Shown here: positions 9,062 through 21,295 of the stretch, in pieces
How the letters are laid out: each line of letters starts with the position of its first letter
Numbering within the stretch: position 1 is the stretch's first letter
Source: Leifsonia sp. Leaf336
GTDB taxonomy: Bacteria > Actinomycetota > Actinomycetes > Actinomycetales > Microbacteriaceae
Assembly (NCBI RefSeq): GCF_001423695.1
Contig: NZ_LMOZ01000001.1
Location: 1,436,443 to 1,500,442 of the forward strand
Direction: 5' to 3'
DNA: 64,000 nucleotides
The notes under the pieces: model-generated
The model's database searches: none
Told to the model about the DNA's origin: nothing
What the model saw: the letters and a program-made list of their open reading frames with translations, nothing else
Program-made: the position numbers and the translations under genes

Positions 9062-9607
9062 GTGACGATCGTCCTGATCGGCCCACCGGCGGCGGGCAAG
9101 ACGCGCCTGGGCAAGCGCCTGGCCCGGCGGCTCGGCCTCCCGTTCGTGGACACCGATGCCGTCGTGGTCGCCGAGCACGGTGCGATCTCCGAGATCTTCG
9201 CCGAGCACGGTGAGCCGTACTTCCGCGCCCTGGAGCGCGCCGCCGTGGCCGACGCGGTCGCGCGTCCCGGCATCGTCTCGCTCGGTGGCGGCGCGGTCCT
9301 CGATCCCGACACGCAGGCCGACCTCGCCGCGACGCGCGTCGTCCTCCTGACGGTGCGGCCCGACGCCATCGCCGCGCGCATCGCCAACAGCAAGCGCCCT
9401 CTGGTGACCGATCTCGAGTCGTGGAAGCGGCTGGTCGAGGCGCGCACCCCGCTCTACGAGTCGCTCGCGGACTACACCGCCGACACCTCCTCACGACCGA
9501 TGGACGCCATCGTGGAGGAGATCGCGCGCTGGGTGGGAGACGCGCAGGGCACCGAAAACGCGCAGAGCACCGAAGACCAGCAGAGCACCGAACAAGGAGA
9601 GCCATGA
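9062..9607 (+). CDS. aroK: Shikimate kinase
   Basis: ATP-dependent phosphorylation of shikimate at the 3-hydroxyl. The P-loop is IGPPAAGKTRLG, followed by the shikimate-binding Asp (VDTDAVV), the Arg of YFRALERAA, and the GGGAVLDPD motif. The lid Arg lies in the KRPLV segment. Start is GTG 9062, 6 bases after aroC. At 181 residues it is slightly long because the last 20 residues form a repetitive Thr/Glu/Gln/Ser tail (GTENAQSTEDQQSTEQGEP) encoded by an 18-bp tandem repeat. The stop codon overlaps the aroB start (ATGA), indicating translational coupling. Confidence 0.96.
   Translation: MTIVLIGPPAAGKTRLGKRLARRLGLPFVDTDAVVVAEHGAISEIFAEHGEPYFRALERAAVADAVARPGIVSLGGGAVLDPDTQADLAATRVVLLTVRPDAIAARIANSKRPLVTDLESWKRLVEARTPLYESLADYTADTSSRPMDAIVEEIARWVGDAQGTENAQSTEDQQSTEQGEP
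9544..9592 (+). repeat. 18-bp imperfect tandem repeat at the aroK 3' end
   Basis: Three copies of GCAG(G/A)GCACCGAA start at 9544, 9562 and 9580 with an exact 18-base period. They encode the repetitive C-terminal tail of AroK and end just before the aroB ribosome-binding site (AAGGAGA). Confidence 0.8.
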
Positions 9608-10683
9608 CCGACCAGCCCACCGAGATCCTCGTCGCCGGCACGAACCAGTACCCGGTCGTCGTCGGGCGGGGACTGCGCTTCGGACTCGCGTCGCACCTCG
9701 GCTCCGGCGTGAACAAGGTGCTCGTCGTCCACCCGCCGACCCTCGGCGCCGCGGCCGCGGAGGTGCGCGAGTCGCTCATCGGGCAGTACGAGGTGCTGCT
9801 GGCCGAGGTACCCGATGCGGAGGCGGCCAAGCGCGTCGAGGTCGCGTCCTTCCTCTGGGGCATCATGGGCCAGGCCGACTTCACACGCTCCGACGCCGTG
9901 ATCGGCTTCGGCGGCGGCGCCGTGACCGACCTGGCGGGATTCGTCGCCGCCACGTGGTTGCGCGGGGTCCGTCTGATCCAGGTCCCGACCACGGTGCTCG
10001 GCATGGTGGACGCCGCCGTGGGCGGCAAGACCGGCATCAACACCGCGGAGGGCAAGAACCTCGTCGGCGCGTTCTACGCCCCGGCCGCGGTGGTCTGCGA
10101 TCTCGACACACTGACCTCCCTCGGGCGCAACGAACTGCTCGCCGGCTTCGCGGAGATCGTCAAGTACGGCTTCATCGCCGAGCCGGAGATCCTGGACATC
10201 ATCGAGCGCGACGTGGATGTCGCCACCGACCCCGAGTCGCCGGAGTTCCGCCGCCTGGTGGAGCTGTCGATCGGGATCAAGGCGCGCGTGGTCGGCGAAG
10301 ACTTCACCGAGCAGGGCCTCCGCGAGATCCTCAACTACGGGCACACGCTCGGACACGCCATCGAGCACGCCGAGCGCTACCAGTGGCGGCACGGAGCTGC
10401 CGTGTCGGTCGGGATGGTCTTCGCCGCAGAGCTCGCGCGTCTGAGCGGCCGCCTGAGCGACGAGGTCGTCGACCGGCACCGCCGGATCCTCGAGTCGCTC
10501 ACGCTGCCGACGACGTACCCGGCCGGCCGCTGGCAGACCCTGCTGGCGACGATGCAGCGCGACAAGAAGGCGCGGGGGAGCCTGCTGCGGTTCATCGTGC
10601 TCGACGACCTTGCGCGGCCGACGGTCCTCGCCGGGCCCGACCAGAGCCTCCTCTTCGCCGCCTACCAGGAGATCGGCTCCTGA
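9604..10683 (+). CDS. aroB: 3-dehydroquinate synthase
   Basis: NAD- and metal-dependent conversion of DAHP to 3-dehydroquinate, the second step of the shikimate pathway. The 359 residues match the family. Visible motifs are the NAD-binding GFGGGAVTDLAGFVAATW, QVPTTVLGMVDAAVGGKTGIN, the metal ligands around EIVKYG and LNYGHTLGHAIEHA, and a later His (RHGAAVSVGM). ATG 9604 has AAGGAGAG 3 bases upstream and overlaps the aroK stop. The stop overlaps the start of the next small gene (TGATG). Confidence 0.97.
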   Translation: MTDQPTEILVAGTNQYPVVVGRGLRFGLASHLGSGVNKVLVVHPPTLGAAAAEVRESLIGQYEVLLAEVPDAEAAKRVEVASFLWGIMGQADFTRSDAVIGFGGGAVTDLAGFVAATWLRGVRLIQVPTTVLGMVDAAVGGKTGINTAEGKNLVGAFYAPAAVVCDLDTLTSLGRNELLAGFAEIVKYGFIAEPEILDIIERDVDVATDPESPEFRRLVELSIGIKARVVGEDFTEQGLREILNYGHTLGHAIEHAERYQWRHGAAVSVGMVFAAELARLSGRLSDEVVDRHRRILESLTLPTTYPAGRWQTLLATMQRDKKARGSLLRFIVLDDLARPTVLAGPDQSLLFAAYQEIGS

Positions 10684-11072
10684 TGCCCAGGACGATCGTG
10701 GAGAAGCTCCTCATCAAGTCCGGCGACGCGCTGAGCCTCGTCGGGGCCGGTGCGGAGGAGCGTGCGGTGCTCGGCGACATGCCGAGCGGCATCGTCGAGG
10801 TCGCGCCGGCGGAGGCCGCGGTCTCCGTCACCTTCGTCCGCACGCGTGACGAGCTCGTGACACAGTTCGGCACGGAGCTCCCGGTGCTGGCGGGAGCCCG
10901 CGCCGTCTGGTTCCTGTACCCGAAAGGAGGCCGCGCCGACGTCAACCGCGACACCATCATCCGGGAGGCCGGCCCGTTCGGCTGGCGCGCGATCAGCAAC
11001 GTCGCGGTGGACGACGTGTGGTCGGCCGTGCGCGTCCGTCCACTCGCCGACGGCGAAGCATCGATAGGGTGA
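10683..11072 (+). CDS. Conserved DUF3052-like small protein
   Basis: A 129-residue soluble protein. The layout ([15 protein letters not shown], a central [28 protein letters not shown], and a closing [15 protein letters not shown]) resembles the DUF3052 group, which has a methyltransferase-like shape with no demonstrated activity. ATG 10683 overlaps the aroB stop, so it is probably translationally coupled to aroB. Its place between aroB and aroQ suggests co-expression with chorismate synthesis, but I infer no reaction. Confidence 0.68.
   Translation: MPRTIVEKLLIKSGDALSLVGAGAEERAVLGDMPSGIVEVAPAEAAVSVTFVRTRDELVTQFGTELPVLAGARAVWFLYPKGGRADVNRDTIIREAGPFGWRAISNVAVDDVWSAVRVRPLADGEASIG
11065..11070 (+). 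promoter_or_regulatory. -10 hexamer for leaderless aroQ
   Basis: TAGGGT ends 7 bases before the ATG at 11078, which would put the transcription start on or next to the start codon. It lies within the end of the preceding gene, so aroQ could have its own promoter. Confidence 0.4.
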
Positions 11073-11077
11073 TCGGC

Positions 11078-11515
11078 ATGGCATCCGTCCTCGTCCTCAA
11101 CGGCCCCAATCTCGGTCGCCTCGGCACGCGCGAGCCCGACATCTACGGCGCGGGCACGCTCGACGACCTCCGCGCGCTGCTCCAGGAGGACGCACCAGAG
11201 CTGGAGGTCGACCTACGCCAGACCGACACCGAGGGCGAGCTGCTGGGCTGGCTGCACGAGGCCGCCGACAGCGCCACGCCGGTGATCCTCAACGCCGGCG
11301 CCTGGACGCACTACTCGTACGCGCTGCGCGACGCGGTCTCGCTCGTGACGAAGGCGGGCGGCACGGTGATCGAGGTCCACCTGTCGAACCCGCACGCGCG
11401 CGAGGAGTTCCGGCACACGAGCGTCATCAGTGCGGTGTCGACCGGCGTGGTCGCCGGGCTCGGGTTCGAGTCGTACCGCCTGGCTCTGGCGTTTATTCGC
11501 CGAAACGCGCGCTGA
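11078..11515 (+). CDS. aroQ: Type II 3-dehydroquinate dehydratase
   Basis: Trans-dehydration of 3-dehydroquinate to 3-dehydroshikimate. At 145 residues it has the compact type II fold. Motifs: [19 protein letters not shown] with the catalytic Tyr and lid Arg, [17 protein letters not shown], and [18 protein letters not shown] with the catalytic His region. I chose ATG 11078; an in-frame GTG at 11069 overlaps the upstream stop and would add three residues. It completes aroB, aroQ, aroE, aroK and aroC in this cluster. The DAHP synthase and EPSP synthase genes are not in the window. Confidence 0.96.
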   Translation: MASVLVLNGPNLGRLGTREPDIYGAGTLDDLRALLQEDAPELEVDLRQTDTEGELLGWLHEAADSATPVILNAGAWTHYSYALRDAVSLVTKAGGTVIEVHLSNPHAREEFRHTSVISAVSTGVVAGLGFESYRLALAFIRRNAR

Positions 11516-11519
11516 CGTC

Positions 11520-11525
11520 TAGAAT
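11520..11525 (+). promoter_or_regulatory. -10 element upstream of efp
   Basis: TAGAAT, the best -10 match in this intergenic region, lies just after the aroQ stop. Transcription from about 11532 would give a leader of roughly 84 nt for efp. No clear -35 element is seen. Confidence 0.4.
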
Positions 11526-11615
11526 CTTGTGGGGCTCCGTACGCCGAGCCCTCCGTGGAGGGCGCCGAGCGCCGCATCCACCCGAATCTTCCGCAAACCG
11601 AAATGGAACTCGCGC

Positions 11616-12179
11616 ATGGCATCGACCGCTGACATCAAGAACGGCATCGTCCTCAACATCGACGGACAGCTCTGGAGCGTCATCGAGTTCCAGCACGTCA
11701 AGCCGGGCAAGGGTGGAGCGTTCGTCCGCACGAAGCTGAAGAACGTCACCACGGGCAAGACCGTCGACCGCACCTACAACGCCGGCGCCAAGATCGAGAT
11801 CACCAACGTCGACCGTCGCGACTACCAGTACCTGTATCAGGACGGCGCCGACTTCGTGTTCATGGACACCAGCGACTACGACCAGATCACCATCCCGGGC
11901 CCGGTCGTCGGCGACGCCGCCAACTTCATGCTCGAGAACCAGAACGTCACCGTCGCGCTGCACGAGGGCTCGCCCCTCTACGTCGAGCTCCCGGCCTCCG
12001 TCGTGCTCGAGATCACCTACACCGAGCCGGGCCTCCAGGGCGACCGCTCCACCGGCGGCACCAAGCCGGCGACCGTCGAGACCGGCTACCAGATCCAGGT
12101 CCCGCTGTTCCTCGAGACCGGCACGAAGGTCAAGGTCGACACCCGTAGCGGTGACTACCTCGGCCGCGTCAACGACTAG
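11616..12179 (+). CDS. efp: Translation elongation factor P
   Basis: EF-P relieves ribosome stalling at consecutive prolines. The protein is 187 residues, the standard length. Domain I carries the tip loop [10 protein letters not shown], with the functionally important Lys at residue 32. Domains II and III follow, ending [18 protein letters not shown]. No modification enzyme gene is nearby. The ATG at 11616 starts [12 protein letters not shown], as in relatives; a closer-in ATG at 11603 is out of frame. The stop TAG shares one base with the nusB start, so efp and nusB are co-transcribed, as is usual in actinobacteria. Confidence 0.98.
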   Translation: MASTADIKNGIVLNIDGQLWSVIEFQHVKPGKGGAFVRTKLKNVTTGKTVDRTYNAGAKIEITNVDRRDYQYLYQDGADFVFMDTSDYDQITIPGPVVGDAANFMLENQNVTVALHEGSPLYVELPASVVLEITYTEPGLQGDRSTGGTKPATVETGYQIQVPLFLETGTKVKVDTRSGDYLGRVND

Positions 12180-12601
12180 TGAGCGCCCGGACCAAAGCGC
12201 GCAAGCGCGCGCTCGACGTGCTGTTCAGCGCCGACCTGCGTCAGCTGACCCTGCCGCAGGCTCTGGCCGCCGAGGCGGAGCGCGCCGCGAACGAGCCGAC
12301 GCGTGAGGCCTCCTGGCTGTACGCGCGTGAGATCGTCGACGGCGTGATCGACCACCAGGACGAGATCGACGAGCAGATCGAAACGTACGCGCAGGGCTGG
12401 ACCCTCGCGCGCATGCCCGCCGTCGACCGAGCGATCCTGCGCATCGGCGTGTGGGAGCTGCTGTTCAACGACGAGGTGCCAGACGGTGTCGCGATCTCGG
12501 AGGCCGTGGAGGCGGCGACCGTGTTGTCGACGGACGACTCCGCAGGGTTCGTGAACGGCCTGCTGGCCAAGATCGCGCAGAACCGCTCGCAGCGCGCATG
12601 A
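12179..12601 (+). CDS. nusB: Transcription antitermination factor NusB
   Basis: An all-helical RNA-binding protein that works with NusE (S10) at boxA elements in rRNA antitermination. The 140 residues are typical. Signatures: MSARTKARKRALDVLFSAD at the start, DRAILRIGVWELLFNDEVPDGVAI, and AGFVNGLLAKIA near the end. It begins at GTG 12179, overlapping the efp stop by one base, and its stop overlaps the next gene's start by 4 bases. Confidence 0.97.
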   Translation: MSARTKARKRALDVLFSADLRQLTLPQALAAEAERAANEPTREASWLYAREIVDGVIDHQDEIDEQIETYAQGWTLARMPAVDRAILRIGVWELLFNDEVPDGVAISEAVEAATVLSTDDSAGFVNGLLAKIAQNRSQRA

Positions 12602-13320
12602 AGGCCCCGGCCTCCCGCAGGTTCGCCCGGGTCGTCGCGGCGGCCGTTCTCGCGGTCGCGGTGACGGCGGGCGTCGCCTCGTGCTCGCTGCTCGGCGGCA
12701 ACTCGAACGTCCCGGTCGCGACCGCGAAGCCTCCGACCGGCACGGACGCCGCTGTCGACTTCGACGGCGGCTTCGTCTCGGCGGGTGCCGGCCCCAAGAA
12801 GGTCGACATCTGGTTCGACGCGATGTGCCCGGTGTGCGGCGCCTTCGAGAAGACCAACGGCTCGACGCTGTCGAACGCCGTCAAGGACGGGTCCATCACG
12901 CTCCGCCTGCACCCGCTGACCTTCCTCGACCGCGCATCGAACGGCACCGGCTACTCGACCCGCGCGGCAGCGGCGCTCGTCTGCGTCGGGGTGCACGATC
13001 CCGATCACGTGCTCGACTACTATCAGGCGCTCTTCACCGACCAGCCGGAGGAGAACTCCAACGGTCTGACCGACTCGGAGCTCGCCAAGCGCGCCACGGA
13101 CCTCGGCATCGCTGACATCTCCAGTTGCATCGACCGCAGCGGGCCCTACCAGGCGTGGGCGCAGGCGAACACTGCGCACTCGCAGTCCGGCCCGATCGAG
13201 GTCGACGGCAAGAAGGTGCTCGACACCATCCAGGGCACGCCGACGGTTCTCGTGAACGGCAAGCAGTACACCGGCTCGATCAGCGACGAGAAGGAGTTCG
13301 CGAGCTTCCTGGGCCGGTAG
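12598..13320 (+). CDS. DsbA-like thioredoxin-fold lipoprotein
   Basis: A 240-residue exported protein. A signal peptide (residues 1-27) ends in a lipobox, VASC, so it is probably lipid-anchored outside the membrane. The mature part has a thioredoxin fold with a CPVC active site in FDAMCPVCGAFEK and a conserved cis-Pro region (IQGTPTVLVNGKQY). This is the DsbA/thioredoxin_4 group, so oxidation of exported proteins is likely; the partner is unknown. ATG 12598 overlaps the nusB stop (ATGA). A second Cys pair in the C-terminal half (LVCVGVH and SSCIDR) is also seen. Confidence 0.85.
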   Translation: MKAPASRRFARVVAAAVLAVAVTAGVASCSLLGGNSNVPVATAKPPTGTDAAVDFDGGFVSAGAGPKKVDIWFDAMCPVCGAFEKTNGSTLSNAVKDGSITLRLHPLTFLDRASNGTGYSTRAAAALVCVGVHDPDHVLDYYQALFTDQPEENSNGLTDSELAKRATDLGIADISSCIDRSGPYQAWAQANTAHSQSGPIEVDGKKVLDTIQGTPTVLVNGKQYTGSISDEKEFASFLGR

Positions 13321-13336
13321 ATTCCGTACACCCTGC

Positions 13337-13342
13337 TAGGCT
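13337..13342 (+). promoter_or_regulatory. Possible -10 of the pyr operon
   Basis: TAGGCT lies about 55 bases before the pyrR ATG. Starting near 13349, the transcript would carry a short leader containing the PyrR-binding motif. A -35 element is not obvious. Confidence 0.35.
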
Positions 13343-13365
13343 CGTCCCAATTGGCATCCTTTAAC

Positions 13366-13397
13366 AGCCGTCCTGTGAGGCGGGGAAGGAGGTCGGC
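13366..13397 (+). promoter_or_regulatory. PyrR-binding leader element overlapping the pyrR ribosome-binding site
   Basis: The stretch around 13370-13381 reads GTCCTGTGAGGC, close to the known PyrR binding-loop consensus (UCCNGNGAGGCU). It is held by a GCC/GGC stem and runs straight into the Shine-Dalgarno sequence GGAAGGAGG. In mycobacteria, PyrR bound to such a site with UMP blocks translation, and no terminator follows here, so translational repression is the likely mode. Upstream bases (CCGTCCT) could also pair with the AGGA of the ribosome-binding site. Confidence 0.68.
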
Positions 13398-13970
13398 ATG
13401 ACAGCGCGCACCGTGCTGCAGCAGGCTGACATCGCCCGGGCGTTGACTCGGATCTCCCACGAGATCCTGGAGTCCAACCGGGGAACGAACGATCTGGTGG
13501 TCCTGGGGATCCCGACGCGCGGCGTCGTGCTCGCCCGGCGGATCGCCGAGAACATCCAGCGCATCGAGCCGCAGTCCGTGGCTTCGCCCGACGACATCGT
13601 GGGCGCGCTCGATGTGACCATGTACCGCGACGACCTGTCGCGGCATCCCACCCGGGCCCCGCAGCCGACGTCGCTGCCGGGGCCGATCGACGGCCGCACC
13701 GTCGTGCTGGTCGACGACGTGCTGTTCTCCGGCCGGACGATCCGGGCGGCGCTCGATGCGCTCAGCGACCTCGGGAGGCCGCGGGCCGTGCGCCTCGCCG
13801 TGCTGGTGGACCGCGGGCACCGCGAACTCCCGATCCGCGCGGACTTCGTCGGCAAGAACCTCCCGTCGGCGGCGACCGAGCGCATCTTCGTCCGACTGGA
13901 CGAGATCGACGGCGAGGAGTCGGTGACCATCGACGAGCCCGGAACGACGGACGACGGAGGCCGCGCATGA
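13398..13970 (+). CDS. pyrR: Bifunctional pyr operon regulator / uracil phosphoribosyltransferase
   Basis: PyrR binds pyr leader RNA in response to UMP and usually has weak uracil phosphoribosyltransferase activity. At 190 residues it is normal length. The type I PRPP-binding motif [21 protein letters not shown] is present, as are [15 protein letters not shown] and the RNA-binding basic surface near [20 protein letters not shown] 13398 has a strong GGAAGGAGG site. It leads the pyrimidine operon, and its stop overlaps the pyrB start by 4 bases. Confidence 0.96.
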   Translation: MTARTVLQQADIARALTRISHEILESNRGTNDLVVLGIPTRGVVLARRIAENIQRIEPQSVASPDDIVGALDVTMYRDDLSRHPTRAPQPTSLPGPIDGRTVVLVDDVLFSGRTIRAALDALSDLGRPRAVRLAVLVDRGHRELPIRADFVGKNLPSAATERIFVRLDEIDGEESVTIDEPGTTDDGGRA

Positions 13971-14977
13971 GGCACCTGCTCAGCACGAAGACCCTCTCGC
14001 GCGACGACGCCATCACTCTGCTGGACGTCGCGGAGGACATGGCGGATGTGCAGGACCGCGAGGTGAAGAAGCTCCCGACGCTGCGCGGCAAGACGGTCGT
14101 CAACCTGTTCTTCGAGGACTCGACCCGCACGCGGATCTCGTTCGAGGCGGCCGCGAAGCGGCTGTCCGCGGATGTGATCAACTTCTCGGCCAAGGGTTCG
14201 AGCGTCTCGAAGGGCGAGAGTCTGAAGGACACCGCGCAGACCCTCGCCGCGATGGGCGCCGACGCCGTGGTGGTGCGGCACAGCGCGTCCGGTGCGCCGC
14301 AGACGCTCGCGACCAGCGGCTGGATCGACGCGGGCGTGCTGAACGCCGGCGACGGGATGCACGAGCACCCGACGCAGGCGCTGCTCGACGCCTTCACGAT
14401 GCGCAGGCGACTGCACGGCCGCGGCTCGCGCGGCCGCGATCTCGACGGGGTGCGCGTCACGATCGTCGGCGACATCCTGCACTCGCGGGTCGCGCGCTCG
14501 AACGTGTGGCTGCTGCAGACCCTCGGGGCGGAGGTCGCCCTGGTCGCTCCTCCGACCCTCCTTCCCGTGGACGTATCGAGCTGGCCGGCCACGATCGGCT
14601 ACGACCTCGACCGCGCGATCGACGCGGACCCCGACGTGGTGATGATGCTTCGCATCCAGGGCGAGCGCATGCACGCCGCCTACTTCCCGACCGAGCGCGA
14701 ATACGCGCGGCGCTGGGGACTCGACGAGGAACGGCTGGGCCGGCTCCGGGCGGATAGCATTGTGATGCACCCCGGGCCCATGAACCGCGGGCTGGAGATC
14801 TCGGCGGCCGCCGCCGACTCGCCGCGGTCGACGGTGCGGGAGCAGGTCGCCAACGGCGTGTCCGTGCGAATGGCGGCGCTGTACCTGCTGCTGTCCGGGG
14901 GCGACCGGGACGGCCAGAGGACCCATGAAGAGCGGCAGACGAATGAAGAGCCGCCGACGACAGGCGGTGCGCGATGA
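13967..14977 (+). CDS. pyrB: Aspartate carbamoyltransferase catalytic subunit
   Basis: Condenses carbamoyl phosphate with aspartate, the committed step of pyrimidine synthesis. Carbamoyl-phosphate-binding [12 protein letters not shown], the 80s-loop equivalent around [27 protein letters not shown] and the C-terminal [12 protein letters not shown] are all present. No pyrI regulatory subunit is nearby, as in other actinobacteria. The last 25 residues (GDRDGQ through TTGGAR) are hydrophilic and extend beyond the usual end. Translational coupling to pyrR and pyrC is likely from ATGA overlaps on both sides. Confidence 0.97.
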   Translation: MRHLLSTKTLSRDDAITLLDVAEDMADVQDREVKKLPTLRGKTVVNLFFEDSTRTRISFEAAAKRLSADVINFSAKGSSVSKGESLKDTAQTLAAMGADAVVVRHSASGAPQTLATSGWIDAGVLNAGDGMHEHPTQALLDAFTMRRRLHGRGSRGRDLDGVRVTIVGDILHSRVARSNVWLLQTLGAEVALVAPPTLLPVDVSSWPATIGYDLDRAIDADPDVVMMLRIQGERMHAAYFPTEREYARRWGLDEERLGRLRADSIVMHPGPMNRGLEISAAAADSPRSTVREQVANGVSVRMAALYLLLSGGDRDGQRTHEERQTNEEPPTTGGAR

Positions 14978-16317
14978 GTGACGGTGTGTACAGGAGTGAC
15001 AAGGTGAGCCAGCAGTACCTGATCCGCGGCGCGTCGCTGGCCGACGGCACCCGCACCGACCTGCTGCTCGCCGACGGCCGGATCGCCGCGACGGGCTCCG
15101 ACGCCGCGGCGGCGGGCGCCACGGTGATCGACGCCGACGGCCTGATCGCCCTGCCCGGGCTGGTCGACCTCCACACGCACCTGCGCGAACCCGGCTACGA
15201 GCAGAGCGAGACGGTGCTCACGGGCACGCGCGCCGCGGCGGCGGGAGGCTTCACCGCGGTGTTCCCGATGGCGAACACCTCTCCGGTGGCCGACACCGCC
15301 GGCGTCGTCGAGCAGGTGCTCAGCCTCGGCGAGGCGGCCGGCTACGCGACCGTGCAGCCGATCGGCGCGGTGACCGTCGGTCTCGGGGGCGAGCGGCTGG
15401 CCGAGCTCGGCGCCATGGCCGAATCGCGCGCCAGGGTGCGGGTGTTCTCGGACGACGGCAAGTGCGTCTCCGACCCACTGCTGATGCGCCGCGCGCTCGA
15501 GTACGTCAAGGCGTTCGGCGGCGTCATCGCCCAGCACGCGCAGGAGCCGCGGCTCACCGAGGGCGCGCAGATGAACGAGGGCGCGCTGTCGGGGGAGTTA
15601 GGCCTCGCAGGCTGGCCCGCCGTGGCCGAGGAGTCGATCATCGCCCGCGATGTGCTTCTGGCCGAGCACGTCGGCTCGCGCCTGCATGTCTGCCACGTGT
15701 CGACGGCCGGCTCGGTCGACGTCATCCGCTGGGCCAAGGCCCGCGGGGTCGACGTCACCGCGGAGGTGACGCCGCACCACCTGCTGCTGACCGAGGAGCT
15801 GGCCTCCGGCTACGACGCGCGCTACAAGGTGAACCCGCCGCTGCGCCGTACCGAGGACGTGGAGGCGCTGCGCGCCGGCCTCGCCGACGGCACCATCGAC
15901 ATCGTCGCGACCGATCACGCCCCGCACCCGGTCGAGTCGAAGGACTGCGAGTGGGACGCCGCCGCGTTCGGCATGGTCGGCCTGGAGTCGGCCCTGTCGG
16001 TCGTGCAGGCCTCCGTGGTCGACAACGGGCTGCTCGGCTGGACCGACATCGCCCGCGTGCTCTCGGCCGCCCCGGCTCGCATCGGCCGGCTGCAGGGCCA
16101 CGGCCTCCCGCTCGAGGCGGGCGCACCGGCGGAGCTGTTCCTCTACGACCCGACCGCGTCGCGGGAGTTCTCGACCGGCGATCTCGCCGGCAAGGGCGTC
16201 AACTCGCCGTACCTGTCGATGACGCTCCCCGGCCGTGTGGTCGCGACGTTCCACCGCGGGTACGCGACTGTCGTCGACGGCGCGGTCGTCGAACAGCTGG
16301 AGGTGGCCCGTGGATAA
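14974..16317 (+). CDS. pyrC: Dihydroorotase
   Basis: Class I dihydroorotase that cyclises carbamoyl-aspartate to dihydroorotate. The zinc ligands are visible in [11 protein letters not shown] and later in [14 protein letters not shown] (catalytic Asp); further metal-site His residues lie in HVSTAG and [13 protein letters not shown] 14974 overlaps the pyrB stop; a second in-frame start, GTG 15004 ([11 protein letters not shown]), aligns better with typical N-termini. The end overlaps the next gene by 8 bases. pyrD and pyrE are not in the cluster. Confidence 0.95.
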   Translation: MSDGVYRSDKVSQQYLIRGASLADGTRTDLLLADGRIAATGSDAAAAGATVIDADGLIALPGLVDLHTHLREPGYEQSETVLTGTRAAAAGGFTAVFPMANTSPVADTAGVVEQVLSLGEAAGYATVQPIGAVTVGLGGERLAELGAMAESRARVRVFSDDGKCVSDPLLMRRALEYVKAFGGVIAQHAQEPRLTEGAQMNEGALSGELGLAGWPAVAEESIIARDVLLAEHVGSRLHVCHVSTAGSVDVIRWAKARGVDVTAEVTPHHLLLTEELASGYDARYKVNPPLRRTEDVEALRAGLADGTIDIVATDHAPHPVESKDCEWDAAAFGMVGLESALSVVQASVVDNGLLGWTDIARVLSAAPARIGRLQGHGLPLEAGAPAELFLYDPTASREFSTGDLAGKGVNSPYLSMTLPGRVVATFHRGYATVVDGAVVEQLEVARG

Positions 16318-16837
16318 GCTCCTGCCGACGATCGGCATCCTGCTCGTCGTCATCGTCGTGCTCGCTCTCGCAATCGTCGGCTGGCGCCGGCGCGTGCGTC
16401 GCGACGCGCCGGCCGGGGGCGGCTACCCCGCGCCGGAGACCGCGTCCGCCGCGACCGCGACCTCCGAGGTGCTCTACGTCGCCACGACGAAGGCGGGCGA
16501 GCCGCTGGAGCGCCTCGCACTGCCCGGCCTCTCGTACCGCGGCAGAGGCACGGTGGAGGTCTCGGCCGACGGCGTCCAGCTGCGGGTGACGGGGGAGCAG
16601 CCCGTGTTCATCCCCGCCGCTGCGCTCACCGGCATCGGGGCGTCCACTGTCGCGATCGACCGCGTCGTCGAGCGGGACGGTCTCGTCCGCCTCGGCTGGA
16701 CCACCAGCGGCGGCGCGGCCGCCGACAGCTACTTCCGGGTCGTGGACCCGGCCGGCCGGGGTCGGCTGACCTCGGCCGTCGAAGAGATCGTCCCGGCGGA
16801 CAGCACGCCGGGTGACAGCACCGAAAGGGAGGTGTGA
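16310..16837 (+). CDS. PH-like domain membrane protein of the pyr operon
   Basis: A 175-residue protein. One N-terminal membrane helix ([18 protein letters not shown]) and a basic stretch precede a beta-rich, PH-like domain (about residues 60-160: [20 protein letters not shown] ... YFRVVDP). A gene for a small membrane protein stands at this same position, between pyrC and carA, in mycobacteria (the Rv1382 position) and other actinobacteria; its function is unknown. Start GTG 16310 overlaps pyrC by 8 bases. The arrangement implies co-translation with the pathway enzymes, perhaps to tether or regulate them at the membrane, but that is a guess. Confidence 0.78.
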   Translation: MDKLLPTIGILLVVIVVLALAIVGWRRRVRRDAPAGGGYPAPETASAATATSEVLYVATTKAGEPLERLALPGLSYRGRGTVEVSADGVQLRVTGEQPVFIPAAALTGIGASTVAIDRVVERDGLVRLGWTTSGGAAADSYFRVVDPAGRGRLTSAVEEIVPADSTPGDSTEREV

Positions 16838-16838
16838 C

Positions 16839-18013
16839 GTGGTCGCAGCAGAGCCTGCCGTCCTCGTCCTCGAAGACGGGAAGCGCTATGTGGGACGGGC
16901 GTACGGCGCCCGTGGCCGCACACTCGGCGAAGCGGTCTTCGCCACCGGCATGACCGGCTACCAGGAGACCCTGACCGACCCGTCGTACGCGGGCCAGATC
17001 GTCCTGATGACGGCGCCGCACATCGGCAACACCGGCACCAACGACGAAGACATGGAGTCCCGGCGGATCTGGGTCGACGGCTTCGTCGTCCGCGAGCCCA
17101 GCCGTGTTGTCTCGAACTTCCGCGCGCAGCGCAGCCTCGACGACGACCTCGTCGAGCAGGGCGTCGTGGGCGTCAGTGGCATCGACACCCGTGCGGTGAC
17201 CCGGCACATCCGGTCGGCGGGCGCGATGCGCGCCGGGATCTTCTCGGGTGACGACTTCGGCCTGAGCGACGCGGAGCAGCTGGAGCTCGTGCTCTCGGCC
17301 GCGAAGATGTCCGGCCGCAACCTCTCGGCCGAGGTCTCCACGGTGGAGCCCTACACCGTCCCGGCGGTCGGCGAGCGCGTCGGCTCGGTCGCGGTCCTCG
17401 ACCTGGGCGTCAAGAAGTCGACCCTGGAGAACCTGGCAGGGCGTGGGCTCGACGTCCACGTCCTCCCGCAGCAGGTCACCGCCGAGCACGTGCTCAGCCT
17501 GAAGCCGTCCGCCCTGTTCTTCTCGAACGGCCCCGGCGACCCGCAGGCCTCCGACAAGCACGTCGCGCTCCTGCAGGAGACGCTGCGGGCCGGACTGCCG
17601 TACTTCGGCATCTGCTTCGGCAACCAGCTGCTCGGCCGTGCGCTCGGGCTCACCACCTACAAGCTCCCGTTCGGCCACCGCGGCATCAACCAGCCGGTGC
17701 TCGACAAGCGCACCGGGCGGGTCGAGATCACCGCGCAGAACCACGGGTTCGCGGTCAAGGCGCCGATCGACGCGACCTTCGACTCGCCGGCCGGCTTCGG
17801 CACGGTGGAGGTCAGCCACTTCAGCCTCAACGACAACGTCGTGGAGGGCCTCAACTGCCTCGACATCGACGCGTTCAGCGTGCAGTACCACCCGGAGGCG
17901 GCGGCCGGCCCGCACGACGCCAACTACCTCTTCGACCGGTTCCTCGACATGATCCGCGCGGTGGAGCCTGCGACCGAGGTCGAGAACGACGACCAGACCC
18001 AGGAGAACGACTG

Positions 18014-18014
<1 letters not shown>
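16839..18014 (+). CDS. carA: Carbamoyl-phosphate synthase small subunit
   Basis: Glutamine-hydrolysing subunit that channels ammonia to CarB. At 391 residues it is standard. The N-terminal domain ([29 protein letters not shown]) is followed by a class I amidotransferase with the nucleophile Cys in [12 protein letters not shown] and the catalytic His-Glu in [16 protein letters not shown] 16839 is preceded by GGGAGG at 7 bases and follows the previous stop by one base. The last base of its stop codon is the first base of the carB ATG. Confidence 0.97.
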
Positions 18015-21291
<3,277 letters not shown>

Positions 21292-21295
<4 letters not shown>

